From Cryptomeria japonica (Eukaryota > Streptophyta > Pinopsida > Cupressales > Cupressaceae), in NCBI RefSeq assembly GCF_030272615.1, contig NC_081405.1:577082752-577146751 (forward strand): a DNA stretch of 64,000 nucleotides, read 5' to 3'. Positions 1 through 11,829 of this stretch are shown here, piece by piece. The notes beneath the pieces are model-generated. The model was not told where the DNA came from. It was given only the letters and a program-made list of their open reading frames with translations, and did not search any database. Each line of letters opens with the position of its first letter. Position 1 is the stretch's first letter. A program made the translations under genes and the position numbers.

Positions 1-639
1 ACTGTCAAATGAAGGGGATAACAGAGAGCTTGGCTGCAGGAACTGTGGATCTGTAACCGAACCACAGTCTTTGCATGCCAAAGAGATATTTTACAAATTA
101 AACATGCACCAGAGTTAAACTCCCATGGTGAAGTACAACTACTTTGATTATTCCATAGATCGTGCTCACTTGAATCTCCTTCAATTTGACCTCCAGCTAT
201 CTGGCATGATTCTCTAGTCCTTAGGCACGAAAGAGAATTCTCCACCGCAGCATCAATTATTATCTGCACTAAAACAGAAACAATATACAAGGACATGCAT
301 ATGTATCTTACTTAACTAATACATTCATTAACTCACATATGAAATCATCCTAAATAATCCGCACATCACAGGGACAAACCATTTGGCTGCAGGAAGAAAT
401 TGGCAAGGTTCAAACATGATTTCTTAAGTTTAGTTTTAAAACATGGATTACATATAGTCAATTCATAATATTTTATTATCACAGTGCAACCCAAAAGATA
501 CCAAAAACCTAAGAGTCCTGATAAAAAAACATGTCAATACATCGACTTATCAATGGGTAGGTATTTGCCAAGTGCTTCGGGATGGGTGTTTAGCCAATTT
601 TGTGCCTGTTGTGTGATTGTGTGATAGATATTTGAAATT
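1..639. other. AT-rich sequence without recognisable gene
   Basis: I see no reading frame, RNA gene or repeat boundary that I can support here. The missing 3' LTR of the Tat element to the right should lie at or beyond this edge, but I could not match this stretch to the 5' LTR at 14794-17152. Confidence 0.4.
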
Positions 640-1090
640 TCTTTTGTTGTTGAAGCACCAAGCTGATTGATTGAATGATGATCTTGATTTTCTTTTGATT
701 TTGATTGTGGATTTTTTCCTTGCCATTGAATTTGATGTCCGATATGAGTTTTGCTTTATGATTTCTGATATGGTTCTTGATATGGATTTTTGAGTTTGTG
801 TTATGGGTCTTTGGATATGAATGCTCGATATCGTGCTTGCATTATGGGTGTTGATGTTTGATATGAAACTTGATTTGATACTTGTGTTGTTTCAAGATGA
901 TTTGGTTTAGATTTTGATATAGGATTATTCGATATGAGACTTTATTTGATATGTCGTTGTTTCAAGTTGATATTGATGTTCTGGTTTCGATATGGGATTT
1001 CATTTTTGATATGAAACTTGATTTGATATTTTGTTGTTACAAGTTGATTTGATGTTGGATATATCAGATAGATGTAAAAACTGATATGTG
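640..1090. repeat. Degenerate GATATG-rich repeat
   Basis: The phrase TTGATATG or CGATATG, often followed by AAACTTGATTTGATA, recurs many times at irregular spacing. It reads as an old, diverged tandem array. It sits just upstream of the PMD frame and may be its former 5' flank or part of the Tat 3' untranslated region. I see no coding capacity. Confidence 0.5.
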
Positions 1091-1149
1091 GACATGTTTT
1101 GTTGTTACAAGAATGGCTTGGCATCCTACAGTCATGAGAATGATTTTCG

Positions 1150-3056
1150 AGACCATGGTCTTTGATTCCTCGACTAACACAGCTAGATAGGGATATTATT
1201 GAGAGGTGTGGGTTGTCCTCTTTGTTGGAAATGCCTTAGTATATCATTAACCTGGATTTGTTGACAGCGTTGGCAGAGAGGTGGCACAGTGACACAAACA
1301 ACTTTCACTTGGCTACTGGTGAGATTACAGTCACCCCAGAGGACTGTTATCGGATTCTATGGATTCCCATGATTGGAGCTCTATTTCCTTATGAACAGAC
1401 CAAGGAGGATGGGACAAAGGCTCTTTGCGGGATTTTCCATGATGATTAGATTTGTGGATGTGAGATCCCTTGGTAGGAGTTCATAGAGTTCTATTATGCC
1501 CCACTACCTTTAGTACTGGCAGGTTTTGTAGGTGGTTTCTTGTATCCCCACTATAGGCCGTAGGGACTGGCAGTGGGATGGGGATTGGTGCTTGAGGATA
1601 TGGTGACACAAGGTTGCAGGTTTGCATGGGAATCCTGCATGTTGGTGCATCTATACAGAGACCTCCATCTGGTGGTGTATTTAGGATACAACATTTTATT
1701 AGTTGGGGTCACATTATTATAAGTGTGGGCTTGGGAGCACATTCCCACTGCGAGGACACCTAGAGACATGGATAAGCCAGTCGGTCATGTGTATGCATAT
1801 GGGTACATAGGGATAGTTGTCCAGTGTAAGCTAGGCAAGCTAGAGCATTGGAGGAGGGTGTTGGATGACATTGATATGGTCATCTGGAGACCGTATATGG
1901 ATTGCAAGGTGTGAGTGGAGGACGGGATAGAGATGCCCTATGTATATATGTCACAATACTTGATAGGGCGAATGACGTTTATCATTGAGATTTTCTTGCA
2001 CAACCGAGTTCAGCGACAGCATGGTTGAAAGTAGGGTGTACCGCATGGAGCATGTTTATATGCTCATCGGAGGCAAGATGTGCTAGCATGGGGTCCAACT
2101 AGTGATAGTGCAATAGAAATGGAGGAGTACATGCATTTGGCTGGACATATATGGGACTATGGGTTCAGAGTGGTAGATGCTGGGATGATAGAGGAGTTTG
2201 GAGCGCTCTTCATGGCCCATTCCGTAGCATGAATATCAGATTCGATGGATATGATTCCCTGTTTTGATGATGATGAGGATGAGAAGCCTGAGAGGCTAGG
2301 GAGATGGAAAGATGAGGGAGAGGAGTTGGGTGAGGGATATGGGGATGGTGGAGGAGATGATAGCAAAGATGGGAGGGGAGGTGGGAGAGGGAGACAAGGA
2401 GATAGAGGAGGGGGTGAAGGAGATAGAGGGAGGATTGGAGGGATGGAGGAGATGGAGAAGATCAAGGGAGGAGAGGAGGTGGATTAGTCAAGCGAGTAGT
2501 TGGTGAGGGAGGGAGGGGAGGTTTGGTGGTTGGAGGTGGTAGAGTTGGCTGGTCAAGTGAGGTGATAGCACCTATGGGTGTTATGGATGAGTTTAGGCGG
2601 CTGAATCAGAGGAGGAGATCAAATGTATTACCTCCATCGGCACTTAGGATAGGGATAGCGATAGGTGGTACCATGACACAGGTACCCATTCAGGTGTGGG
2701 TACCCACCCACCGAGAGGATGCATAAATTAGGTCCCTACAGTTGTCAATGCAGCAGCTTTAGGTACAGGTACTGGCTTAGCAGCACCAGATTACGCAGAT
2801 TACCATTGATCAGGATATGGTGATAGAGCACTTAAGTCGAGCAAAGGTGTGGGCGGATAGTCTGGAGAGATTGGCGGCTGGTGGTTCTATAGGAGACACA
2901 CTAAGAGATATGCAGTATGCAGACAAGGAGGGTGAGTACTACATGCATTTATATGAGGAGGTACTTCCTAGAGATCATAGAGCTCCTAGCTATGCTGCGG
3001 TGAGATCCACCCATGAGATCCACCCAGAGATCCAAGTGTCGGGACATGTGCTGTGA
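1150..3056 (+). pseudogene. Plant mobile domain (PMD) protein, antisense extra ORF of the Tat element
   Basis: PMD proteins are found in plant transposons and in domesticated silencing factors. One frame stays in register from about 1150 to 2487. It holds the PMD-like hallmarks LAERWHSDTNNFHL with GEITVTPEDCYRIL (1264-1356) and VWAWEHIP (1723-1746). It then enters a Gly/Glu/Asp/Arg-rich low-complexity tail (2245-2487). The C-terminal part (2523-3056) is in another frame and resembles a Gln-rich then helical coiled-coil segment. In-frame stops fall at 1237, 1447, 1474, 1561, 1720, 1912 and 2026, so it is not translatable as one protein. It lies 1.5 kb beyond the integrase of the minus-strand Tat element, in antisense. 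Extra ORFs, some antisense and some carrying transposon-associated domains, are known in the Tat lineage. An independent PMD transposon fragment is the alternative. Confidence 0.7.
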
Positions 3057-3169
3057 GACCATTAGCCTCAGGAGATAGTCATACTTGAGAGATTTTTTTC
3101 CATTGTATTTTGATCATTTGTGTTGTATTTTGACAGACATGACATCTTTTGTATATTTTCACCATTTTT

Positions 3170-3172
<3 letters not shown>

Positions 3173-3204
<32 letters not shown>
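3173..3204. repeat. (AT)n microsatellite
   Basis: Uninterrupted alternating AT of about 32 bases just downstream of the PMD frame. Confidence 0.95.
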
Positions 3205-3206
<2 letters not shown>

Positions 3207-3348
3207 CACCAATTTTCCGATCCACATGTGATGTATTTTTATGGATGATGATTTATGCATTAATGTGATTGTTCCATGATGATGATGATATGATGCTTAG
3301 ATGAATGTGCTCGATTTGATATTTTCTTGATATGATTCATGATGATGA

Positions 3349-3460
3349 TGTTGTGAGATTTATCTTGAAAATGAGATGTATGATAATGATATGTTGTGAG
3401 ATGTATCTTGAAATGAGATGTATGATAATGATATGTTGTGAGATGTATCATGAAAATATA
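3349..3460. repeat. Short tandem repeat, 42-43 bp unit, about 2.5 copies
   Basis: Units start at about 3349, 3392 and 3434 with TGTTGTGAGATKTATC. The first two are followed by TTGAAATGAGATGTATGA. The copies are nearly identical, so the duplication is younger than the surrounding element decay. The rest of 3060-4530 is AT-rich and ATGATG-rich with no supported gene. It is probably the 3' untranslated part of the Tat element. Confidence 0.8.
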
Positions 3461-4532
3461 TGCTACAAATTTACATGATATGCAACTAATTTGTAAAATG
3501 ATATGCAACTAATTGATCATCCTCATTCTATCATTTGTCATTCGTCTTAGTCACATGTTTTTTCTTTTTTTGTGTTTATCATAATTGAGCTATTGATATG
3601 TTGAAAAATTCATACAAGAATCATGGTATAGTTGAACCATAATGATCGGAGAAAAAATTACATGGATTTTGATCTTGCAAGATGGCACAAGCGTCGAGGT
3701 ACAATTGAACCAAGATGAGTTGAGTGTTGCTTGCGTATAAATAGACAAGATTAAATCATTTGTATGCACAAAGTGGAACAATGTCTTCACTGATATGTTG
3801 TGAATCATGTCTTGAGACAAGTATTTTCACAATATAAGTGATCGCCTCATAGACAGAAAACTAAAAAATATCGGAGTCTCCAACCACTTTCTCTAGCTCG
3901 ATGCATCATTGAGAAAATTTAGGGGCTCTAGTAATTCAAAAGGTTCAAGTGCAAAAATAGTCAAAAAATTCATGCAAGATGTTTAACAAATTATACTTTA
4001 GAAAATCATCCATTATGTGTGTTGAAGTTGTTGATCGGATCAGTGTGTTTTGCTTTCTTGGCTGCTAGAGTTGTTTGTTGACAGGATTTTCTTTGTGTGT
4101 TGTGATTCTTGTTTGTTTGAAGTCAGATGAATGTTGCCCCTAGTTATGGATACCGATCAATGTGGATATGTACAGTGATTACCAAGCCATGGTGGGATAT
4201 AATGAACTGATTTTCAGATAAGCAAGGATAGTGACTACGCTAAGTATGTCCTGGATAATGTTATTTGTAAAGTATTGGGCGATGGCCAGTGGTTTTGACT
4301 TTTGGATACAAAAGATATGAGTAATGATAGATAGAGGAGTTGTTCTCTCACAAGTAGTGCCTGTTGCTAGGTTTTCACCATTTGTTTTTATTGCACCTTT
4401 TTGTTGTTTTGATTTTTTTGTATTTTTTTAAAAAAAAATTGTTTTTGTATTTTTCACTTTTTCTGTGCATTAGACCACTCAAGTATAGTATTTCTTCAGA
4501 TGGATGATGTTGGTAGGTTTTTTTATTACATC

Positions 4533-5480
4533 TCATTCTGAAGTTGTTAGCTTATAGGCGCCTAATCCATAGGCTAAGATGATGACATAGGGACCCAACC
4601 AATTAGGTTCAAACTTTCCCTTTTTTTCTTGATCATGTTGATTTCGGGGATTTTCTTTGAGTACGAGATCTCCCACTTTAAAAATCCTAGGGATGACTTT
4701 GTGGTTGTAGCTTCTGCACATGCGCTGCTGGTATGCTTTGAGGTGATTATAGGCATGTTGACATTTTTCATCTAGAAGTTATAGTTCTTGCAATCTGTTT
4801 ACTCGATACTCCTCATCTGAAATGAAGCCTTTCAAAGATACTCTGAGTGATGGAATTTCTACCTCAAGAGGTAAAATTTCTTCTAATCCATACACCAATG
4901 AATATGGTGTAGCTCCTATAGATGTCATGATGCTAGTTCTATATGCCCAAAGTGTCAGATTCAATTGCACATTGCAATCCTTTCCTGCGTCATTTACTGT
5001 TTTCTTTAGGATTTTCAATATTGTTTTATTTGATGCCTCTGCTTGACCATTCCCTTGTGGGTAGTAGGGTGTAGAGAAATGATGTTGGATTTTGAATTGT
5101 TCACATAGTTCTCACGCATCCTAGTTTTTAAAGGAATGTCCATTATCTGTGATGATGGAGCTGGGAATATTGTATCTGCAGATCAGATAATTGAGAATAA
5201 AAGATGCAATTTTTTTTCCAGTTATTGTGGTCATTGGGACTTCTTCAATCCATTTTGTAAAATATTTTGTTGCCTTGATAATGAACTTGTGTCCATTGGA
5301 AGATGAAGGGTGTATTTTGCCTACTAGGTCAAGCCCCCATTGGCAAAAAGGCCAAGATGTTGTAAATGACTTCAATTCCTATGCTGATGCATGGATAAGA
5401 TTGCCATGGATTTGGCACTTAGGACATTTCTTTGAAAATTGATAAGTCTTTCTCCATTGTCGGCCAGTAATAGCCCATTC
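4533..5480 (-). pseudogene. Tat element integrase
   Basis: The integrase core reads in one frame. WGLDLVGKIHPSSSNGHK (about 5290-5350) carries the first catalytic Asp. IITDNGHSF (about 5125-5150) carries the second. The phrase GNGQAEASNKTILKILK, around 5010-5060, carries the catalytic Glu. The C-terminal phrase FKVGDLVLK...WLGPYVI (4575-4680) is the GPY-type DNA-binding region of gypsy integrases. Several nonsense codons break the frame, for example between 5121 and 5018 and at 4776. The protein would join element cDNA to host DNA in the nucleus; this copy cannot. Confidence 0.85.
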
Positions 5481-5604
5481 TCAAAAGTTTTTTAGCAAGA
5501 GTAGGAACACTTGAATGTGTGCCATATATATCTTCGTGAAGCTCATGTAAAGAAAAGTCAAATTCATTACAGTCAAAGCAATGACGAAGAGTACCATCTA
5601 GACC

Positions 5605-6384
5605 TCAACGGTAAACAGTATTAGCAGTTAGGGTATCACGGGTGGCTTGCCGAATAAAGTTGTGCTTTTGGTTCTGAGATAGGTCAATGGGTAGGTTATT
5701 GGTTTTAAGATACTCATAGATTGTTCCGTATAAAGGAGAGTCAGAACCGGTTAAGGCATAGATAATATGGGATGCGGAATTGTCATAGGCTAGGAAAAAC
5801 AATTGCTCTACCAGAAACTCATAACGACTCTGTTTCTCTAAAATTTGTAGCAGTGAAGTGATAGTAGCCATTGCATTGGATTCTCTTTTGTCCAACCTGG
5901 GTAATTTCTCAAAGGTGATGTGTACAAAATATTGTTTGAGGTCATCCACCATTCTTTTTTATGGAAGCAGCTTGTCATCTTTTGTCTGATATTCATTGTT
6001 GATATGATTTATGTCTAGTTAGGAATCTCCATAGACTTTCAGTTCCATTATTCTCCATTCCATGATCATTTTGATTCCTATGACCAGTGCCTCATACTCA
6101 GCAATGTTATTTGTGCATGGGAACATGAATCTATATGATCCTGGTAGGGTGTGTCTTTCAGGAGAGATAAACAATATTTCGGCACCTAAGCCATGTTGAG
6201 TGTAGGAACCATCAAAGTACAGGGTCCATTTCTTGGTGGTAATAGTAAGGACATCCCTATCTGGAAGTTTGACCTCCATTGGTTGCTTATCTGGTAGTGG
6301 TGCTTCATCTAATTGATCTATAATTACTTGTCCCTTGATAGCTCGATGCTCTGTGTAGTGGATATCAAATTCACTAAGAATCAT
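5605..6384 (-). pseudogene. Tat element second (archaeal-type) RNase H and linker to integrase
   Basis: The segment 6019-6384 contains KKWTLYFDGSYTQHGLGAEI, with a catalytic-type Asp. Further on it has the NNIAEYEALVIGIKMIME phrase with the conserved Glu, and ends near VYGDS, where a further catalytic Asp is expected. This is the additional RNase H fold that marks the Tat lineage. A stop near 6019 separates it from 5605-5952, which matches the conserved linker between this domain and integrase (FEKLPRLDKRESNAMATI). The frame is the same across both segments. The first, gypsy-type RNase H lies upstream in the RT entry. Confidence 0.8.
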
Positions 6385-6399
6385 GACCTATTTAGCTAG

Positions 6400-7774
6400 T
6401 CTGCCTATGAGAGCTGCTTTGCTGAGTAAATAATTGAGAGGATCAATTATTGCTACTAGCTTTATTGTGTGAGCTAGCATGTAATTTTGGAACTTTTAAG
6501 AAGCGAAGACTACAACTAAGAAATCCTTTTCAATAAATATGTAATTGAACTCATAGCCATTTAATGTTCTACTAATGTAATAAATAGCTCACTCCTTGCC
6601 TTCTTGATCTTCTTGTGCTAATATTGCCCCTAATTATATATATGTTGTTGATATGTAGAGAATAAGCATCTTTCCTGCTATTGGCGGTACCAGAACTGGT
6701 GGGTTCATTAGATATTGCTTGATTTGATAGAACGATTCTGTACACTTGGCTTCTCATATGAATGGTATATTCTTATGTAGCAAATTATTGAATGGAAGAC
6801 TTTTATCTACTATTTGTGTGATGAATCCCCTGATTGACTGGAGTCATCCTTGTAGAGATCTGAGTTGGCTAATGTTCTTGGGAGGTGGCAATTCCATGAT
6901 GGCCTATACCTTCACTGGATCTACTTAAATGCCTTTTACTGACACAATGTAGCCTAATAATTTTCTTGATGTTACCTCGAAGACACACTTCTTAGGGTTG
7001 AGCTTGAATTGGAATTTCTCCAATCTTTCAAATATTTTCTCTAATATGCCCAGATGTTCAGCTCGGGTAAATGACTTAGCCAGTAAATCATCCACATAGT
7101 CCTCCATGAAGGTATGCATCATATCATGAAAGATTGTCATCTTTTCTCTTTGATAAGTTGCCCCAACATTCTTTAAGCCAAAAGGCATTACATTCCAACA
7201 ATATGTTCCCCAAGGATAGGTGAACATTGTTTTATCTTGATCCTCTGGAGCTATCTTGATTTGATTATAGCCAGAAAAACCGTCCATTAATGATAGAATT
7301 GCATGGCCTACTGTGAGGTCTACAATTATGTTTATGTTGAGGAAAGGAAAGTCATCCTTTGGACTATTTGTTAACATCCCTAAAATCTGTGCATAGCCTG
7401 ATGCTTCCATCTAGTTTTGAAACTGGCACAATGTTTCAAATCCATTCAGCATAGTCTATTGGTTGAATAAATCTGACGTCTAATAACTTCTTTAGTTCAG
7501 TTTTGACCATTAGTGCTACATGTGGATTCATCTTTCTCAATGTTTTCTTGACTGTCTTAGCTCCTAGAATAATAGATAAATGATGCATGATTAAGTGTGG
7601 ATCAATCTCGGGCATATCTGTATAGCACCAAGAAAAATTGATTGTCTTTTCTTTGAAGAATTTGATAAACTCTGGTTTTTCTGCATCTGTCAGTGATTTT
7701 GCTAGATGTATTTTCTTAGTTGTTTCTTCTGTACCAATGTTGATTGATTGAGTGGGCTCAATCAATATGGGCAA
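6400..7774 (-). pseudogene. Tat element reverse transcriptase and first RNase H
   Basis: The N-terminal RT part (7436-7774) includes FSWCYTDMPEIDP. A frameshift leads to 6925-7410, where the core holds SLMDGFSGYNQI, MPFGLKNVGATYQR and the catalytic motif YVDDLLAKS, all intact at residue level. The gypsy-type RNase H follows at about 6400-6928, with recognisable GAILAQEDQEGKE and IYYISRTLNGYE phrases interrupted by stops. The enzyme would copy element RNA to cDNA. Catalytic residues survive but the frame does not. Confidence 0.88.
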
Positions 7775-9118
7775 TCTATCCTAATAGTGTTTAGGATGAG
7801 TGTTAAGTCTCCCATCCTTAGGTTCCTTAAAAAGGTTTTCACCCTCAGATGCATCCTTTATTTTGACATTTTTGTGATCTAGTACTGCCATTGATTGGTT
7901 TTCAGCATTAGATCCTTTATTTCTTTCATTTTTGTGACAGAGAGACTTGAAACCCTCCTGATTGCAAATATTGCTATTTTGTTTGTTGGTAGAGTCTTTT
8001 TCCAGGTTAATAGTTCACAAGTAATGGATAATGGATTCATCATCTAGAAATATGGGTAAGCCATGGTGTTCAGGCTCATCCCAATCTGTGAGATCATGAA
8101 ATATGAGTGGTAAAGAGTCATTGGGTGGTCGAGGTCAGCTGCGGTAAGTGTCATGATAAAGGAATCTTTAAGGTTGTCTAGGATATTGGATAAGTTAATG
8201 ATATTTTGGAGGCCTTTGATGGTATCATCTTCCATGTAGACTTACCTGTAATATCGATGCTCATTTTCTTTGGCTACATAGATATGTTGTGGACCAAATC
8301 CAAGCATTCTAAACTCTGTGCCTTGTCCTTCTTGAGAAAGGGGTGTATGAATAGTACTCTTAGGAATATTTTTAGTTATATTTAAATAACTACCCCATTC
8401 ATGGTCATTAGAATCAGTCTCAGAAGTATTGTCCCAAAGTCTTCCAATGCTGCTGACAGGTATGTTGTAAGGTGAAAAGAGATCCCTGATAATTAATACC
8501 AGTCTGATAGTTTTCTCTGATTCTGTATCAAAACCTGCTTGTACTCTTTACATTTTTTCATATTCTATCTCCTTGGGGAATAGTGATTTCTTTAGGGGGT
8601 GATTCTGCCTTGTTTGGAATAGGTTCCTGGACGTGGTATACTTCTGCATAAGATGCTTCTTCTATTTGAATGGCCAACTCCTCTTGTTGTTTCTCTTTTT
8701 TGTGGTGTTCTCACTCTTTCCTGATTGTTTCTGTTGATTCATGTAGTGCCTCCTTCCATGCGTCATCCTTGTATTTATTCTTTTCTTTCCATTGAGGTTT
8801 TTTATATTTGTTCTTATTTTGCCTTGGGGATAGTTTGTGTCCATAGCCTTGTCTTGTTTTGTCCCTAGAAATCTGTGAAGGAGGGTCCAATGGTTTTGTA
8901 ATGCCTTCTTGACATTTTCCAATAGGCCCTTTGCTATTGTATCCCATCTATTAGATGATCAGGAATCCATTTCCATACTATTGCGTTGGTATAGCTACCT
9001 CCATAGTAGTAGCTCTGACTTCTTTCTCATCCTTGTATAGCTAGCTAAGGATGTCCTCTTCCGATCCATGTGCTAGTGTGCCTAATTGGATAAATTTTCC
9101 ATCAAACTTGGTGATGGG
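7775..9118 (-). pseudogene. Tat element spacer between protease and RT
   Basis: This 1.3-kb stretch separates protease from RT in the same element. Short open pieces occur at 8044-8235 (acidic, with TIKGLQNIINLSNIL) and at 8662-8947 (Lys-rich). I recognise no domain in it. Long, poorly conserved protease-RT spacers are common in Tat elements. It is annotated by position only. Confidence 0.5.
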
Positions 9119-9990
9119 CTATGTTTCTTGATGTGTTGATGCAGAAGGCTGCCCATGAGATTTTGGCGATGTTGGTAAGTTGGTTAGACACATGGGTTCA
9201 AAATAGTATTCTCCTGTGCCTTTCTCTTTGATTTTCATCTTTTGTTTGAAATCCATGGATAAAGATTTGAGCTTTTCTTTATGATGATCTGATGTTGAGG
9301 AAGTTTGGGCTTTCTTGTTATGTGGAACCAAGTTGCCTTGGGCTGCCCCCATAGCATTGCAATGTTGAAAGGGGTTATTATCTGCTGATATAGAAATCTC
9401 CTCCCCATTATATGGGAATTTGACACATTGGTGGTAAGTTGACGACACCGCTTGCATTTCATGTATCCAAGGACAACCCAATAAAATATTATATGTCAGG
9501 TCTATGTCTAAGACTTGGCACATAGTGTACCTTTCTGTCAGTCCTACCTAAATAAGTAATATTACTATTCCCTTGGATGATCTTTCTTCATCATCTCATG
9601 CTTTGATGGTGATCTTTTTGTGCGGACCAATAGACTGCTCAGAGAAGCCTAATGCACGATAAGTTTTAAGGTACAAATATTGAGCCCAACTCCTCTATCT
9701 ATTAATACTTTTTTAAATAGATGTTTGTAGACTAAGACTTCAATGTGAAAAGGAGTATTATGTGGGTGGCTCAACGAGATATTATCATTCTTAGAAAAGG
9801 TGAGATTATGAGGCCCTGTCATACAAGCCACCATGGCTTGAAATTTGTCAATATTCAGATCCTGAGGTACATTTGTTTCCAATAATGCTTGTTCTAGGAT
9901 GTCTTTATGTTTTGGCAAAAGTTTGAGTAACTTGAGTATGGATATTTGAGCGGGGGTTCTACACAGTTGACTTACCAAATCATATTGAGT
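9119..9990 (-). pseudogene. Tat element aspartic protease
   Basis: The active-site region (9649-9978) reads VLIDRGVGLNICTL near 9660-9705. The middle residue of the catalytic triad is Arg, where Tat-type proteases usually have a small residue. A frame change leads to 9119-9523, which begins with the conserved YNILLGCPWIHEMQAVSSTYHQ phrase typical of Tat proteases. It would process the Gag-Pol polyprotein. The altered active site and frameshift suggest inactivity. Confidence 0.75.
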
Positions 9991-10011
9991 CTTTGGAATA
10001 GTAGTTGTTTT

Positions 10012-11829
10012 TTATGTATGCCCTTTCAAGACATATTTTTGAGCTCTACTGGTTACATTGATCGATTCATGTTCATTTTTGTCTTTGATTTTAATGAGAT
10101 TTACTTGATTGTTATCTGTCGATATATGATTGATGGTGTTATTGTATATGTGATTGATGCAAGCTCCTCGTGTATCGTTTGATGATGAAGCTCCTTCTTT
10201 GTTGTAATTTGGAAGTGGATTTTTAAACGCATCATGATCACCATTTGTTTTGAGACCATCGACCATTAAATCACCTCTAAAAATCATGTCTTGAACAATG
10301 TTTTCAAGCCTCATGCAATCATTTGTTTGATGTCCTTTGTTTTGATGAAAACCACAGAAGTGTGAGTCATTCCACCAAGGTGGTTTGACCTAGGGTTCAA
10401 AGTTGTTTATAGCTAGTAATGTGATAATATTGTTTGCCAGGAGTTCTCAAAATTCTGATTCTAAGGATTGCCCCAATGGTGTGTAAAAGTATTGATTTGG
10501 AAAATTGTTGGTGCTACCTATTGAATTTGGATTAGGTCCTCAATTTGTGTTGTTGTTTTGGGTAATGTTGGTGTTGTTTATATTTGAAGATCCCAGATTG
10601 GTATTTGGTGTATAAGTGTTAGTGCCTTGGTTAGCACCCTTTTGATTCTTGGTATGTTGAGGATTTCATAATAAAGCCAATATTGGTTGTTTGGATTTAA
10701 AATCATTAGCATCAATCCCTCCCTCATTACTAGAGTTCTTGTTTCTGGTCCAGAACTTGGATTTGTCTAGGTTTTTATTGTTGTTTTGTTTGTTGAAATG
10801 AGAGTTAGATGAATCAACTCCTTCTTTGAATAACTTCAATGATCCTTTCTTAATACATGCCTCCTCTACTTGGATTCCATTTTCAATCAACCTGGGAAAA
10901 GATGGTATGCATTGGAGCTTGAGTATGTAACTCATCTCACTATTCAGATTATCGATGAAAATTTTCATCTTTTCCTTTTTGGGCACATCTCGAGGATATC
11001 TCGAAACCATCCGTCTCCAACATTGAAGAAACACCATGACCGTTTCATTGTTTTTCTGTTTGGTATTACATACATCTAGCATGGTGATTTTGTGTTGAAT
11101 ATTGTAGGAGTATTGAGTGATAAATTTATTGACCAACTCATCAAAGGATCTGACGGGAGGTGTAAGTTTGGATAACCACTAAATTGTTTGTCCTTCCACG
11201 CTTCTTGGGAATAGCCTCATCAAATAGGTGTCACATTGAGAAAATTCAAGGCTCATGGTATAAAACTCTCGAACATGATTGCAAGGATCGCTCTTAACAT
11301 CATATTTGTCATATTTAGGTATATCAGAATTCGGGGGAAAAGGTATCATGTTCAATCTCCTGTCAAAGAGGTAAGGACATATTTGTAGTATTTGCATTTG
11401 TTGTGTAAGAGTGACCATGGGCACATTTTTTTGCCGAGGGAAAGGTTCTTCCCTTTCCTTATCCCTAGTCTAGGCATGAATGTGTTCTGGTATGTTTTGT
11501 TTAGGTTCACATATTTCCTCTTCTCTTTGTTGTTCTTGATAAGTATAATTTGGAGACCTTGTCCTAAAGATTTCAGTGTCGAAGTCTTCTGGAATCCTAA
11601 CTCCTTTTCTTGTTAGCATGAGAATGTATTTTTCTTTGTCAAATTCTATGAGTCTTTCCATAAGATTTTGAAAGGAGGTGCTTTCTTGACATTCTTGGAG
11701 GAGCTCTTGAGTAATCTCCGTGTCCTCTAGATTTGGATACTCGAAAGGATTTGATAATCTTCGACCCATACTGGACTCTGGTTGTGGTTCGCTTTGCTTG
11801 TTTTGTTGAGAGCGAGTGACAATAGGCAT
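10012..11829 (-). pseudogene. Tat element Gag
   Basis: From the Met at 11829 (MPIVTRSQQ) one frame runs to about 10012 with only in-frame stops, for example at 11176-11178. The retrotransposon gag domain spans about 10666-11424, including DKYDVKSDPCNHVREFY, FDELVNKFITQYSYNIQHK and RYPRDVPKKEKM. Near 10310-10390 the HFCGFHQNKGHQTNDCMRLE phrase is the Cys/His motif typical of Tat Gag. The frame continues into protease. Gag forms the cytoplasmic particle for reverse transcription. The Met at 11829 is preferred because it opens the gag-like homology and follows the leader. Confidence 0.82.

Noticed and set aside
1-640. Left LTR of the Tat element
   Set aside because: No match to TGTATGTGGG or GGGCATGACA termini or to the LTR body; the boundary was left open.
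2157-2465. Pro/Ser-rich minus-strand open frame
   Set aside because: It is the antisense of the Gly/Glu-rich tail of the PMD frame; low-complexity purine-rich sequence gives open antisense frames for free.
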